Shown in pieces: positions 1 through 11,542 of a stretch of DNA of 64,000 nucleotides. A program made the position numbers and the translations under genes. The stretch is from Mrakia gelida (taxonomy: Eukaryota > Basidiomycota > Tremellomycetes > Cystofilobasidiales > Mrakiaceae). The stretch spans positions 62,001-126,000 of the forward strand of contig BRON01000010.1 of assembly GCA_024345305.1 (NCBI GenBank), read 5' to 3'. The notes beneath the pieces are model-generated. The model saw nothing but the letters and a program-made list of their open reading frames with translations. It searched no databases and was not told where the DNA came from. The stretch's first letter is position 1; each line of letters begins with the position of its first letter.

Positions 1-30
1 GCTGACTTTCCGCTCTCTTTCATTCATCAG

Positions 31-2046
31 ATATACACCTCCTCCGAACGCCGAGTCGTCAACACCGCCGAGATCTTCGCTCGAGCTCTCCTCGAGAAGG
101 AATCGTCTGGTGGATCCTCCGGTTCTTCCAACCCTTCGTCTCGGATCCTCGAGAAGGCTCCCCTGGTCGATCACCTCATTCAGCGACGAGACTTGCTCGA
201 TGATTCAAATGCTGCGAAGTCGTTGATGGATGGTTCGTTGCTCTCTCCGTATCTTCCTCCCGTCGACTTGGTTCTTGAAACATCGCTGACTTCGATCTGT
301 TCGCTCCTTCGTTTTCGCAGGAGTCAAGAAGAAGCTCAAGATCCTCCTCCGACCTGGAGAGAGTGAACGTCGACCTGGACTCTTCTGGCCCAAGGAGCTC
401 AAGAAGGAGCCTGCTCAGGTTGTTCGGGTACGTTCGATGTTCCCTGAGCTTCGACGCAGCTGGACGCCGAGACGCGTTCGAAACTGACCGTGACCCTCGA
501 TCTCGTGTTCGTCTCTCACAGGAGGTCGCCGAGATGATGACCGATCTTCGAAAGATTCTTCTCGCCAACTACAAGAACGGGAACGCCGACAAGATCAAGT
601 CTCGATGGTAAGCTCCCATCTTTGCCCTCTCGTTTCGTCGCGTCTCGACGTTCGTTCGCTGACTCTCTCTGCTTTCGATCTTCACCTCTCTCAGGTGCTC
701 TGGAGACAGCCCTGGCCTCTTCAAGGAGCGATGGGAGAAGCTGTTCGAGGACTGGGTTGGAGTCAAGCAGGAGAAGTTCGATCCTTCGAGAGTGAGTTCG
801 ACCTTTTACTCGTCCCTCGTTTCCTTCGTTCACCTCGTCTCTCAACGATCCTGACTCCCTCATCTCCGCTTCCCCCAGGTCTCGGAACTCTACGACTCGC
901 TCAAGTACGACTCTCTCCACAACCGAGTCTTCCTCTTCTCCATCTTCGACCCTCAAGGTGGAAAGGACCTCGTCGGTGCTCGAGATCGAAGTCTGCACGA
1001 GTTGGTGGATCGAGCGAAGCTGCTGTTCTCGCTCATCGCACCCGCTGAGTATGGAGTGAGTCCTTCGTCACTTATAACTTCGAGGAAGGATCACCTTCGA
1101 ACTGTCGCTGACCTTCTCGCTGTCTTCGTTTTCCAGATCGACGCGGAGGAGAAGGAGGAGATCGGTCTGCTCACGTCTCTGCCTCTTCTCAGGAAGGTCG
1201 TCGAGGTAAGTCGCTCTTATCTATAGCTAACTCAACTTCCTCGCCATCCATGTCTGACCTCCTTCACCGTCTCCGTCTTCGTTCGACAGGACCTCGAACA
1301 CGCTCAAGCCAGCGACGAGTCTCACGCGTCCTTCTACTTCACCAAGGAGTCCCACATCCACACCTTCGTCAACCTGGTCCTCGCTTCGGGTCTTCCGATG
1401 GAGAAGAAGAAGATCCCTGAGCTCGACTACGGTGCGTCTTGCCCTTCCCTCCTTCTCGTCGAGCTTCGTCTTTCGTCGAGCTCACGCCCTTCTATTCTTC
1501 TTTATTTTGTTCAGCCGCCCACATCACCTTCGAGCTCTACGAACGCTCGACTGGAACCGACGCGAAGGACTACTCTCTCGGTATCTCGATCTCGGAGGGA
1601 GCTCACTCGCCAGCCGTCCTCGATTCGTCCGTTGACGCGAGGCATTCGCTTAACGTTCAGCCTCGACGAAAGCTGACTTCGTGAGTCGATATCGTCTCCC
1701 CTTCCTCCGTGTCGAAAGCTTCCGTGCTGACTCCTCGCCCTTCGCTTTTTCTCCACAGCCACATCCCGTACGAGCAAGTCATCAAAGCTCTCAAAGCCTT
1801 CGAAGGCAAAGCCGAAGCGCTCAACATGTCCTTCTCGACTACTCCTCTCGAGGTTCGTCTTCCCCCTCGTTACCTGCCCTTTCTTTGAAGCTCCGCAACT
1901 GACTCTCGCTATCTTGGGTTTATTTCTCGCCGCAGGGTGAAGCCATCTACTTCGAACGAGAAGTGAAAGACGAAGTCGTCCTCCCTCTTTCGACCACCCT
2001 CCCTTCGTCCTCCTCCTCCGACCGAGCCAGCGACGTCGGATGGTAG
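31..2046 (+). CDS. VIP1: VIP1/Asp1 inositol hexakisphosphate kinase/phosphatase, 3' part
   Basis: This is the C-terminal part of the bifunctional diphosphoinositol-polyphosphate (PP-InsP5) kinase/phosphatase; the gene starts upstream of the window. Ten exons can be joined in frame: 31-232, 321-427, 522-607, 695-791, 879-1055, 1137-1205, 1290-1431, 1515-1680, 1759-1852 and 1936-2046, giving 416 residues. The visible part lies in the histidine-acid-phosphatase-like domain. Family hallmarks are [13 protein letters not shown], the [20 protein letters not shown] block and [15 protein letters not shown], which carries the conserved His of the family. The last exon ends in a Ser-rich, probably disordered tail. 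The protein makes and degrades 1-position inositol pyrophosphates in the cytosol. The first base of the window is inside an intron, and its CTGAC branch site is visible at 3-7. The gene converges on CAF16. Confidence 0.88.
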
Positions 2047-2414
2047 TCCTTCTCGTCCGCTCACTTATTCTACTCTCTATCGATCTAGACCTCCGTCCTC
2101 TCTAGACCCCTCCTCTCGTCCCTGTTTGCTTCCCTCATCTCTCTCGACTCGTCCTCCTCTCCGTTCTCGCTTTGCTTCCTCGGACCATTGCTTTCTATTT
2201 ATCGACCGCTTTTGACTTTATATATATTGCATAAACAGTGCATGAGAAGTGTTGCGACCTAGTTGAAAAGTCTAGGGGGGACTAGATGATGAGATCCGGT
2301 CGAGAGAGCGAGAAATGGGTTGAGCGACGAAGGTGGTACAAACAGCGTGGTTGAAGATGCTAGCGAGAGAAACGAAACAGAATGGGATGCAAAACGAAAC
2401 GGGGAAGAGAGAGA
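2047..2414. other. Convergent 3' intergenic region
   Basis: Gap between the VIP1 and CAF16 stop codons. An AT-rich stretch near 2215-2240 (tatatatattgcataaac) is the likeliest 3'-end/polyadenylation zone for VIP1. I see no gene here. Confidence 0.5.
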
Positions 2415-4193
2415 TTATCGCTTGGGCTGACCACCAGAGTAGTCGAACCGCTCGAAGAAGGTCTTCGCGTCCTTGGTCTGAGGAACGAAGCGAGGGAACG
2501 AGTCAGTCTCGTTGCTTCGAATTCCCACGACGGAGACGACCATGAAGCAGTGAAGGAGCAACTCACCTCAGCCTGAGGCCCTCTAGCCTTCCCACCGGCG
2601 TCCTTCTCCCTCTGTTTCCTGAGATCTCGATCCTCCCTGAGCCAATCGAGCGCGATCTTGAGGAGGGAGGTTCCCGTCTCGGCGGGCATGGAAGGGGACC
2701 AAGCGATGGGAGGTTTGGGAGTGCATCCAAGCTGCATGTGGAGGACTTTGGTGGGGAAGGGGGCGAGTCCGTCGAAGATGTGGGTGCCTGAGGGGAATGA
2801 AGAGCGACGGTGGTTGGAGTCAGGAGAGGTGCGAGGCGGGAGAGAGAGAGAGAGAGAGGGAGTAAGAGGGGACAGAGGGAACGAACAGTAGACAATAGTA
2901 GCTTTCCGCGACTTGCTCTCCTCGATGAGGAAATCAATAAGGTCTCCTCGAACAAGAACTAGAGGGGACATGGACGCGAACGAGAAGAGACGCGGTCAGC
3001 TCGTCGGGTTCGAAACTGTCGTCCACCCGCTTCTTATCGGTGTTTCGAACACAACAGGATGAGTTTGCACTCACCATCGAGATCGACCGTCACCTCGTCA
3101 AGCAAGAGGATGTCCCAAGGAGCCTGGTGGGAAAGAAGAGAGGGAGTTCGAGGTCAGATCCACGACGAGGGACAGAGCGAGCTGCGAAGACTCACCATCA
3201 ATCCCATAACGAGCTGGACTCGTCGTCGCTCTCCGTCCGAGATCTCGTGCATGTGCCTGTGAGATGAGAAGATGCAGTGTCAGCTTGAGGCGAAGGAGCG
3301 AGGGAAGATCGTACAGGGAAGGAAAGTCGAAGCTCACCAATCGAGATCAACGTCGAGAATGCCCAAGAGCCGATCTCGTCTCTCCTTGTGACGGTATCCT
3401 CCCACAGAGTCGAGGAAGTGGCTGACGACGATATCTCCTCGGACGACGGGCTGCAAACAAGAAAACAGAGAGCAAGCAGAAGAGGAAGGGAGGAAACGGG
3501 TGAGCTCGACGCGAGTGGGACGAGGTGGGTGACTCGTGCGTGGCGTGCTCGCTCGCTCTCATCCGAGATCCCTGTCCCTCGAGCAAGAAAGAAGATGTGA
3601 TGGGAGAGGGAGGAGAGGACGTGCGTTGAGAGCCCATTCGGTTCCGAGGTAGGTGACTCCTTCGGGAGGCGATCTGAAGACGTCTCGTCCAAGGAGTTTG
3701 GCGTTGGTGGACGCTGTGAGACGCTTTCCGGCGAGGATCCGAAGGAGGGTGGACTTTCCAGCTGAGTGATGGGTGAAGGTAAAGAGGAGAAGGGTCAGCT
3801 CAGGTCGAGAGGAGTGTTCAAGTCGATTGCGAGAGCAGAGCGAGCTCGAGGGAGGAAGGACAGGAAAGAGCTGGATGGAGGAGGGAGGAGAACGAGAGCT
3901 CGAGACTGACCTCCGTTGGCTCCGATGACGAGGATCCTGTGAGACGAGAAAGCATAAGAGAGCGTTCAGGGCATGGTCAGGAAGGGAATTTGTGGGAGAT
4001 AGAGCTCGAGAAGGGACTCGATCTGGATGTAGGAATGACGAGGAAGGAAGGGGGGGGAGTGAACTGACCTCTCTCCTTGCTCTACCTGGAGCTCAACGTC
4101 GTGAAGCGCTCCTTCTCCGTTGTAGGCGAAATCGAGATGAGAAACGTCGATGGCGAGGAGATCCTCAGGGTGGGAGTTGAGTGGAGCAGACAT
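2415..4193 (-). CDS. CAF16: CAF16-type ABC ATPase, CCR4-NOT associated
   Basis: Soluble ABC-type ATPase of the CAF16 family, which associates with the CCR4-NOT transcription/mRNA-decay complex. The predicted protein starts MSAPLNSHPEDLLAIDVSHL at 4193. It runs through a Walker A motif (GANG-GKST) split by an intron near 3760-3910. Then come YLGTEW, the signature region HEISDGERRRVQLVMGL, Walker B LLLDEVTVDLD, and THIFDG with the switch His. This order and these words match yeast Caf16. An in-frame ATG 42 nt upstream (4235) is an alternative start. The intron after ...GTEWALN appears to use a GC donor (GCACGT, just below 3625), because no GT donor keeps the frame. The gene is divergent from PAM18 with about 200 nt between the starts. 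Confidence 0.9.
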
Positions 4194-4401
4194 TCTTCTT
4201 CTTGTCCTTTTTCGTTTGAAGTGGTTGGAGAGCAAAAGAAGGAGACGGCGACAGATCGAACCTCTCGACTTTCGTCGTCGTCGAGGTCCCCACCCATCCT
4301 CCCTCCCTTCCTCTTCTCAACGATCACCCACTCTCATAGACTCAACTCTCTCACTCTCCTCTCTTTGCCCTTCCTCTTCTCCCCCCTCAAACGAACTCAA
4401 C
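4194..4401. promoter_or_regulatory. Bidirectional promoter CAF16/PAM18
   Basis: About 208 nt separate the divergent starts of CAF16 and PAM18. The sequence approaching the PAM18 ATG is strongly pyrimidine-rich on the plus strand (CT tracts around 4290-4385). This pattern precedes many starts in this window. No TATA box is evident. Confidence 0.45.
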
Positions 4402-5597
4402 ATGGCGACGGCAGCACTTCTCGGGATTGGAGCTCTGGTAGCAGGACTGGGAGGACGAGCGTACTTCCGAGCTCTCGCCAACCAGGCTGGGAAGGGTGGA
4501 GCGGACGCTTGGGTGAAGGGTGGATTCCAGGCTAAGATGGATGCGAAGGAGGCGAAGGCGATCTTGGGTATCAGGTCAGTCCAACCTCTCGTTTCGATGG
4601 TGGAAGGTGGTGGCGAGAAGAAGACGAGACGAAGGGAGGGAGGGAGGAGCTGGAGCAGAGAGGGAGGAGAGCTTGCCAGTTTCGAGGAAGACCTTCCGAG
4701 ATTTTTTTTTTTTGCTCGAGCTCGCCTCTAGCTGCCAGTGTAACTCTTGCTTCATTCGGTGTCCTTTCCGCTCTTGGAATTGAAGGGAGGAGGGCAGAGC
4801 TTGAGCAGGTAGGACAGGAAGGGAGAAGGAGCTGAGCTCAACGAATTCTGTCAGCTCGACTCCTTCGAACAAACCTCCTCCTTCAAAGGCACTTCTCGAA
4901 GGCGTTTGGCTCTCGGAGCTAGCTCCTAGTACAGAACTGTCGACCAGGCCTCGATTTTCATCTGAGGGTGGCGAGGACAGTTGTTGGTTGAGCTTCTCCG
5001 AGCTCAACCTTTCTTCGCACCCTCTCCTCTCACCCTCCTCGACGACTCCCCTGCCTTGCCTCTTTTTTCTGCCCTCTACCTCGCCACACCATCGCGAGGA
5101 TTACTCCTCGCATTCTGCCCTTTTTTCATCCCTTCACCTTCTCTCGGGTCTTCTTCGCACGAGCTGACCTTCGCTCCTTCCTTCCCTCCCTCTTCTCCCC
5201 TCGCCTCCGCCTTCTTTCCTTCTCTTCCACAGGGACCCCGTGACAATGAAGAAGCTGAAGGACGCTCACCGTAGGATCATGATCGTCAACCATCCAGATC
5301 GAAATGGAGTGCGTTCCTCTCCTCCTACTTCTCGAGCCCTTCTGCAGCTCGGGAGGGAACTCGTCACCTTCGCTCGCTCATTCGGCAAGACCTGACTGAC
5401 TCGTCCCTGCCTTACCTTCTGTCTCTCAGTCGCCGTATTTGGCTAGCAAAATTAACGAGGCGAAGGATTTGCTGGTTGGTCTCCTTCACTTCATTTTCTG
5501 TAGACCAGCGAGGGTGGACACGAACATCGAACAACTCACTGACCGACGCTCGACGACACTTTTTGCTCTTCCCCAGGAGAAGTCAACGCCAAAGTGA
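4402..5597 (+). CDS. PAM18: PAM18/TIM14, J-protein of the mitochondrial import motor
   Basis: Stimulates mitochondrial Hsp70 ATPase in the PAM motor on the matrix side of the inner membrane. Exons 4402-4574, 5233-5308, 5430-5474 and 5577-5597 encode 104 residues, a normal length for the family. An N-terminal hydrophobic segment (ALLGIGALVAGLGGRAYF) is the inner-membrane anchor. The degenerate J domain follows, with the invariant HPD in HRRIMIVNHPDRNG and the typical ASKINEAKDLLEK end. The start ATG follows a pyrimidine-rich leader and is the first in-frame one. The first intron is 658 nt, about seven times the usual size here. The next gene on the same strand is TIM9, another import component. 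Confidence 0.93.
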
Positions 5598-5959
5598 TCC
5601 GGCCTTCCGGTAGCTGGGAATTGGGTATCTTCTGATGATCCTTGCGCTCTAGGTGGAGCCGGGTTACCTAGTGGGAGGACCTTTTTGTACGATTGAACGA
5701 CGCTGCACTTCTGGAGCTCTCTGTCTTCGCGACTTTCTCGTCCTTCGATGACGGAAAAGCTTCCGATGTGCCTCAAAATTCTCAGCGCGTGTCTGAGCCT
5801 CAATCCCCATACTGAGAAAGTCTGACAGATCTGTAGATCGTCGTCAAGGAAGCCTCTCTCGTTCGAGCTCGACCTCCTCCTCGATTTCGGTCGTCGATCC
5901 GCCCAACCCTCACCCACTCACTCTCCCCTCCCTTCTCATCCTTCCCTTCTTTTCACGCT
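5598..5959. other. Intergenic region PAM18-TIM9
   Basis: 362 nt between two plus-strand genes. It should hold the PAM18 3' end and TIM9 promoter. A pyrimidine-rich leader directly precedes the TIM9 ATG (5865-5955). No coding or RNA gene recognised. Confidence 0.45.
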
Positions 5960-6890
5960 ATGGATTTCTCTCAGTGAGTCTCTTTGCGATCTCCTCCTCA
6001 TTCCCAAGCCCTCGCTGACCTTTTTCGCTTCTTCCTCGCTGCAGGTTCAACTCCGCCGAGCAGGCTCACATGTTCGTCCTCCCTCCTCCTCCTCCTTCCT
6101 CTCCTCTCTTTCCTTCGTCCTCTCTCCCGCGTTGATCTCCTCCCCCTGGCTTGTGATGATCTCTACAGGTCCAAAATCATCGAGAAGAAGCAGGTACATC
6201 TCTTCCCCTCTGAGGGAGAGACGAGACGAACGAAGGACGGACGAAAGGACGTCGAGCTCAAGCTGACCCCCTCCTTCTTTTCCCTTCCCCTCCCCTTCTT
6301 CTTCGCAGATGCAAGACTTCATGAAGCTCTACTCCGGTCTCGTCGAGCGGTGCTTCAACAACTGTGTCAACGATTTCACGAGCAAGGTCCTCACTGGGAA
6401 GGAGGTACGTTCAACTCCCAACACGACTCGACTCCTTCGAAGGGAAGGAACGAGACGACGACTCGAAGCTGACCTTGAACTCGTTCGTTTTGCGTTCGAC
6501 AGTCCACTTGCGTATCGCATTGCTCGGATAAGTTCTTGAAGCACTCTGAGCGGGTGGGAGCTAGGTTCGCGGAGCATAACGCTGGTGAGTTCTTGCGTTG
6601 GGTTGAGGTTGAGCTTTTGGGAGGGAGGACGAGGAGCGAGGGCCGGAGTTGTTGGGATCGTTGCTCTAGCAGAGGGTTCAGTCCCCTCAAGAGTAGCAAG
6701 AGCAGCTCACTCTGTACCAGCGTCATGCTAGCGTAAATGCTCTGGCAGGAGGAGGACCGTCAGAGCGTCTTTTCACGAGCTCATCGTCATCGTCCCTCCT
6801 TCTCCTTCCCTTGAAAGAAAAAGCTCGCTGACTCGTCCTCCTTCTTTTCTATCACTCCCAACAGCCCAGATGCAGGGAGGACAGCCGTAG
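5960..6890 (+). CDS. TIM9: TIM9, small TIM chaperone of the intermembrane space
   Basis: Subunit of the TIM9-TIM10 chaperone that escorts hydrophobic precursors across the mitochondrial intermembrane space. Six exons (5960-5973, 6045-6071, 6169-6193, 6309-6404, 6503-6584, 6865-6890) give 89 residues. The twin CX3C motifs are CFNNC and CVSHC. Surrounding words are diagnostic for TIM9: [18 protein letters not shown] and [13 protein letters not shown]. Three of the first exons are only 14, 27 and 25 nt. Placement directly downstream of PAM18 puts two import genes side by side. Identification is firm; small exon ends are inferred from phase and splice signals. Confidence 0.95.
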
Positions 6891-7654
6891 ATACCCTACT
6901 AGGAAACGATCAAAATGTACAACTCCTCTCGACGAAGATCTCTCAGCGACCGAAAGCCAGCGAGGCCAACTTCCTCCCCTTCCTTCAACCTCCGCCCATC
7001 CTCCTACCGCCAGGTGTCCTCGCCGTGGGTCATCGCCAGCTTCTCTCACACCGTACCCGAGCTGTAGGAAGAGTTGAGTGTGGGACCGAAAGCCGGGAAG
7101 TCTGGCCTCGAGGAGGGTGTGAGGGATCGTTGATCGCTCGAGTACTGGATCAAGCGAGAGATGAGAGACGCTCGTCCAGCCCTCGTCGATGTGCCCATGG
7201 GGTCGGTGACATAAGCTCGGCAGCTGGGCTTACAGTAGTCAGGCTCTCTGGCAGGAGACGTAGCACGGAGTGGGATGCTTCGGGGAGCGAGCTTTCTCGA
7301 GGGGACGACCAGGACGCGTCGTTTCTCCTCGCTGATCTCTCTTGTTCCGTCGTTCTCTCAGTCTTCCGGAGAAGGAGACTTTCGAGTCCGTGACTCGAGC
7401 TCGGTTCCGCTCCGGGGCGAAGGAAGCTAGGAAGCTGATCGCTGATGACGAGCGAGCGGGCGACGCGCTCGAAGTTCATGTGAGGCAGAGCCAAGATTTG
7501 TTTCGTTTCTGCGGGCATACACTCGTCGCAGATTACGTCGCAGTACAACGAGCTCATCCCGAAGTCGCTGAAATATAAAAGACGGGTTCGGGGCAAGCAT
7601 AGAGGGACATCTGAGCTTCGCTCCGAACTCCCCTCCAACCACATCCTTCTCCCG
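6891..7654. other. Long intergenic region, no gene recognised
   Basis: 764 nt between TIM9 and the accessory block. Short open frames exist on both strands but none shows a family motif or a convincing exon series. The left boundary of the segmental duplication lies near its right end. Confidence 0.4.
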
Positions 7655-9293
7655 ATGTCCTCTCTTCGACAACTCCCCTTCCGACTTCAAGACCTCGTTC
7701 TCGAACTTCGACATCCCCTTCCTGGCCTCTCGGAACTGGAAGCCTATCAACTTCGAGAACTTCGACGAACGAGCTGGCTTCGAGAAGGGCCGGACGAGCT
7801 CACTTCGAGGGAGGAGGAGATCTTGATCGAGATGCAGGCTGGGTTCGAGCATGCTCAGGGGGGGGAGGATCAGTACTGGGAGGCTGTTTGGGAGAGAAGA
7901 AGAAAGATCGTCTTTGAGAGGGAGGCTGCTGCTGCTGGCGTTCGTCCTACTCCTCCTCCTCCCCAGCATCGAGTGAAGGTGGAGCAGGGAGGGGTCGAGG
8001 GAGGAGGGATCGGGTCGGCTGCTGCTGGGGTTGGAGCTCGAGTCGAGGGTGAGAGAGCTACTTCGATGGTTCGAGAGAGAAGTAGTTCGTTGAGCTCGCA
8101 TACTCAGGTGTGTCTCTTTGGCACTCTTTGGCACTTCCTGGTTTCCGATGAGAGGAGGTGAACAAGCTGGCCTGGAGAGCTGACCTTCGTCCTCCGCCCT
8201 TCTTCTCGTCCTCTTCCCTCAGACATCCATCTCACCGTCCTCTCCCTCGCTCCCTACCTCCGTCTCCAGACGAAGCTCTGCCATGTCCCTCTCTGCCATC
8301 GTCGAACCCAGCGCTCTTCCCTCGCCCTCTTCCTCCGCATCCTCGAACCACCTCGACCAGCGTCTCCGTCTCGATCAAGAGCAGCAGACCGTCCCTGGAA
8401 CATCGAACTCGGACGTTCAGAGCGATGTACAGAAGTTGATTGAAGGATTGACGTGGGATAGTGTGCGAGCGACGAACATGGAGAAGAGAGTGAGTCTTGA
8501 ACCCTCCTCTTGCGTCGCGTCGCGTCCGTTCGTCTTGACGACTCACTCTCTCCCTCGTTTCGTTTCTCAGGCTTCCCTCACCAAGAAGATGTGCGATCAT
8601 TCATTTATTTCTGAAGGTCTACCCTTCAGTGCCCTCTTTCAACCGCTGATCTCGACTCTCTTGGACTCACCTCGTTTCTCCAGCATACACGCGTGCCCGA
8701 CCTGGCGAGCTTCCCTCCCCTTCTTCACCCCTCTCGTTCTTCAAGAACTCCTCCCCACCAACGAGACCTTCATCTCAGCTTTCTCCATCTTCGACGCCTC
8801 CTGGAACTGCATCATCCCCAAACCACCTCCCTACGCTCTCGACAAACCCAAACATCAAAAAGCGCTCAACGATCTCCACCATCTCGTCCGATTCAGATCT
8901 CCCAAGGGTTGTTCAAATGCTGGGAGGAGGAGGAAGATGGGAGGTTGGTCGAGAGATTGTTGTTGAGCGCGGTGTTGAACGAGGAGATCAGGAACAAGAG
9001 GTCGAAGTGGTTTGGGGTTGAGAATCCGAGGGTGAGTGATTTTCCATCCCACTCCTATTTGACCTCGACCCTGCTCTTATGCTCACATCCTTCTCGTTTG
9101 CGTCGACGTGGTTTCTCAGGCCACATCCAACGCCGGTCAGCAGGACGTTTGGACGAGAACGAACTCGCTTCCCGCCGAGACGGGTGGAGGGACGAGTACG
9201 ACTTCAAAGGGGAAGAAGAGAGCTCGATCGAGATCTCAGTCTGAGGAGCTCGAAGAGCCTCTCTTGACGAAGCCCAAGCAGGAGGAGTTCTGA
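7655..9293 (+). CDS. Unrecognised protein of the duplicated block (possibly frameshifted)
   Basis: I do not recognise this family. Exon 1 (7655-8107) begins MSSLRQLPFRLQDLVLELRH and has an acidic, Glu-rich middle (EMQAGFEHAQGGEDQYWEAV) and a Pro-rich linker. Exon 2 (8223-8489) has the motif KLIEGLTWDSVRATNMEKR. Exon 3 starts at 8571 and reads through FTPLVLQELLPTNETF. The last exon (about 9120-9293) ends with a basic, Ser-rich tail and stop at 9291-9293. Between about 8895 and 8915 the plausible frame shifts (...LNDLHHLVRF to GLFKCWEEEED...) without splice sites to explain it. That suggests a one-base indel, either real or an assembly error. The start is supported by homology to the decayed copy at 55594-56736, which begins to align in this exon. 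Confidence 0.5.
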
Positions 9294-9873
9294 GGTTCAG
9301 CACGAAGTGTAGCTCGTCGTTCGTTTTCGCTTTGCGTCCTTGTAGTACGATCTCAATGCCTTCTTCCTCTCTTTTTCCTCGCTTTTAAGGTGGTCGAGAT
9401 ACTAGTTAGTCTCTAATGTATCTTGAGTCTGAGCTCGAGAAGATGAGACCTCGAAGAGAAAGAGGAATGGGGCGAGTCGCGACGAAGGGGAGACGCGTCG
9501 ACGCGCGAAACTTTTTGAGTCTCGCTCCTTTCGTAACGAGACCGCTAGATACAAAAAATCAAATCATGAGAGAAGGCGGTGGGTGGTAAGCAAAAGAGCG
9601 TGATCAAAGCAAGAGAGAGGGGGTAGGGTAGCGCGAAAGACAAGCAAAGTATGAAAAAGCGAGCGAGCGAGGCGACGAGCACGAGCGTCAAGGAAAGCAA
9701 GGAGAGTTCGACTCCGTGGAGAAAGCAAGGATAGCGAGTAGCGAGTGAGGAGAGAGGAAAAAATCAAGAGTCAAAAGTGGAGCGAACGAACCGGACGAAA
9801 GCAAGAAAGTAAAAAACACCTCGACGCGACCGAGCCCAAGAGCTACTCGACCTCCTCAACCTCCTCGTCCTCC
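9294..9873. other. Convergent intergenic part of the duplicated block
   Basis: 580 nt between the convergent genes of the left copy. About 9430-9720 is still alignable to 56890-57170 in the right copy, although it is noncoding. This shows the duplication copied DNA rather than spliced mRNA. Confidence 0.6.
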
Positions 9874-11542
9874 TCAGGCTCCTCCCACCTCTTCGCCTGG
9901 GAGTACTCGTCTGACCACATCCTCGCGACGAAATGAGTGCGGAGTGTGCGACGCTGCTTGAAGTCGGTAAACCGTTCCTCCATCGAACCACGTCTCGAAC
10001 TCATCCTCCATCACCTCGAGATCGAGGCGAATATTCTTCCCGCCAGGGATAGCCGATGGTACGACCGAGTCCGTCTCGAAGCGAAGCGTCTGCTCCCGGG
10101 TTCCTCCAGCTGAGCGTTCCATGACGGGTCGGAAGGCGAACTCCTGCCGTCCCTCCTCTCCGACGACGACGACGATCCGAGCGGGATGGACGATTCTGAC
10201 GTCCCTCAGTCGGTTCCATTCGTCGGCGAAGGCGAGGTCGGAAGATTGAATTGGAAGCGTCCGAGGGGGAGGATCGAGACGATGCTCCGGGTTCGATCCT
10301 AGCGTCAGGGTGACGGGATTGACGCGGGAGAGGAGGGGAGACCAGGAGGCAAGGAAGTCCCCGCCACGATCGAAGGTGCCTATGTCGAGGTTGTGGATGA
10401 GGAAGAGGGCGTTGGGAGAAGGTTGGAGGATCCGAAGGTCGGATCGATGGAAGTTTGCTGAGAGGAGGACGAGTCTGTAAGGGGTGAGGATGTGGGTGAT
10501 CTCGTGGCTGTGGGAGGCTTCGTCGTAGGTTGTCTGTCGACCAAGAAGGTTGTGGAGGGGTTGACGAAGAAGGAGAACGAGTCAGTGACGAGGTTGCAAA
10601 GCGTCGCGTCACGAGAGGATCAAAGGGACGATGGACTCACCCTCGCGTCCACGAACAAAGCAGCCTCTCGGGAGTTGCAGTGAAGCTCCTCGGAACGGTA
10701 GATCTGATGTCCAGCCCACATCAGCATCTCCTTGGAGACGAGGCACAGGGCTAGGAGGTCCGAGGTCCCGAGGAAAGAGACGAGGGTGCGAGTAGCTGGT
10801 TCGTCGTCGCAGTAGAAACGAAGACGGTGGACGAGGAGAGTCGGAAGACTGAGAGGATCGAGGACGGGGGAGGTGGGGATAGGGCGAGGCTCCTGTAACA
10901 ACAGCAGATGAAGGGGAGAAGAGAACGTGTCAGCAAAGAAGGAGCACCAAGACGAGAGATACCTCAACGAGCGACGCGACTCGACTCACCGGCACGAATC
11001 GTCCCCAAACTCCTCCCTCCCCATCTCGAGACGCCCTCCACTCCAAGCTACAGCTCATCATCCCCTTCGAAACCATCTCTACCACCGTATCCTGATCCTC
11101 CCGGAGCCACCTGAGCTCCTCGTTCGTCGCGTCCTGGGCCGACGAGAGATGAGCGACCGTCGCTGAGAGGGTGATCTTGTCGGCTGAGAGTTGTTCGACG
11201 ATGGCTTGAAGCTGGTCGACCTTGGTTGAGAGAAGAGACAGCGCGTCCCCGTATGCTGGTTGAGCGACGACTTGAGGGGAGGAGGAGGGCTTGTCGATGG
11301 GAAGAGATGGGAGCTCGACGAGACCTCGCTCCTGCTTGACGGTTGGCTGGAGAACCTTCTTCTTGGATTCGATGGGAGTGGGAGAAGGAAGAGAGGGCTG
11401 CAGGGGAAGAGGTTGAGCGAAGGAACAAGAAGGGAAGAAGGGTCAGCTTTCCACTTCGAGACGAAGAAGAGACGAAGCATCGAACGAAGCTCACGTCGGA
11501 GGGAGCCGAAGCCGAGGGCTCTCGCGATCGTCGAGTCTGCAT
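9874..11542 (-). CDS. Coiled-coil, F-box-like protein of the duplicated block
   Basis: Four exons splice in frame: 11495-11542, 10990-11397, 10641-10892 and 9874-10533, giving 455 residues. After a short basic start (MQTRRSREPSAS) there is a predicted coiled coil at about residues 75-140 (LLSTKVDQLQAIVEQL and following). Next is a segment with F-box-like character (LVSFLGTSDLLALCLVSKEM), then a long C-terminal region with alternating hydrophobic residues. It ends with an acidic stretch (MEDEFETW) and stop at 9874. Similar-looking F-box-type genes lie at 12627-13675 and 38134-39127. The F-box label is a weak inference from this one helix pattern. A decayed copy is at 57286-57870. Confidence 0.55.

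Noticed and set aside
2840..2862. (GA)n run
   Set aside because: It lies in a CAF16 intron and is a short simple repeat with no sign of function.
8693..9000. Alternative frame over the third exon of the 7655-9293 gene (Pro/Arg/Ser-rich)
   Set aside because: Its composition is that of a shadow frame up to about 8895; the other frame has normal hydrophobic spacing there.
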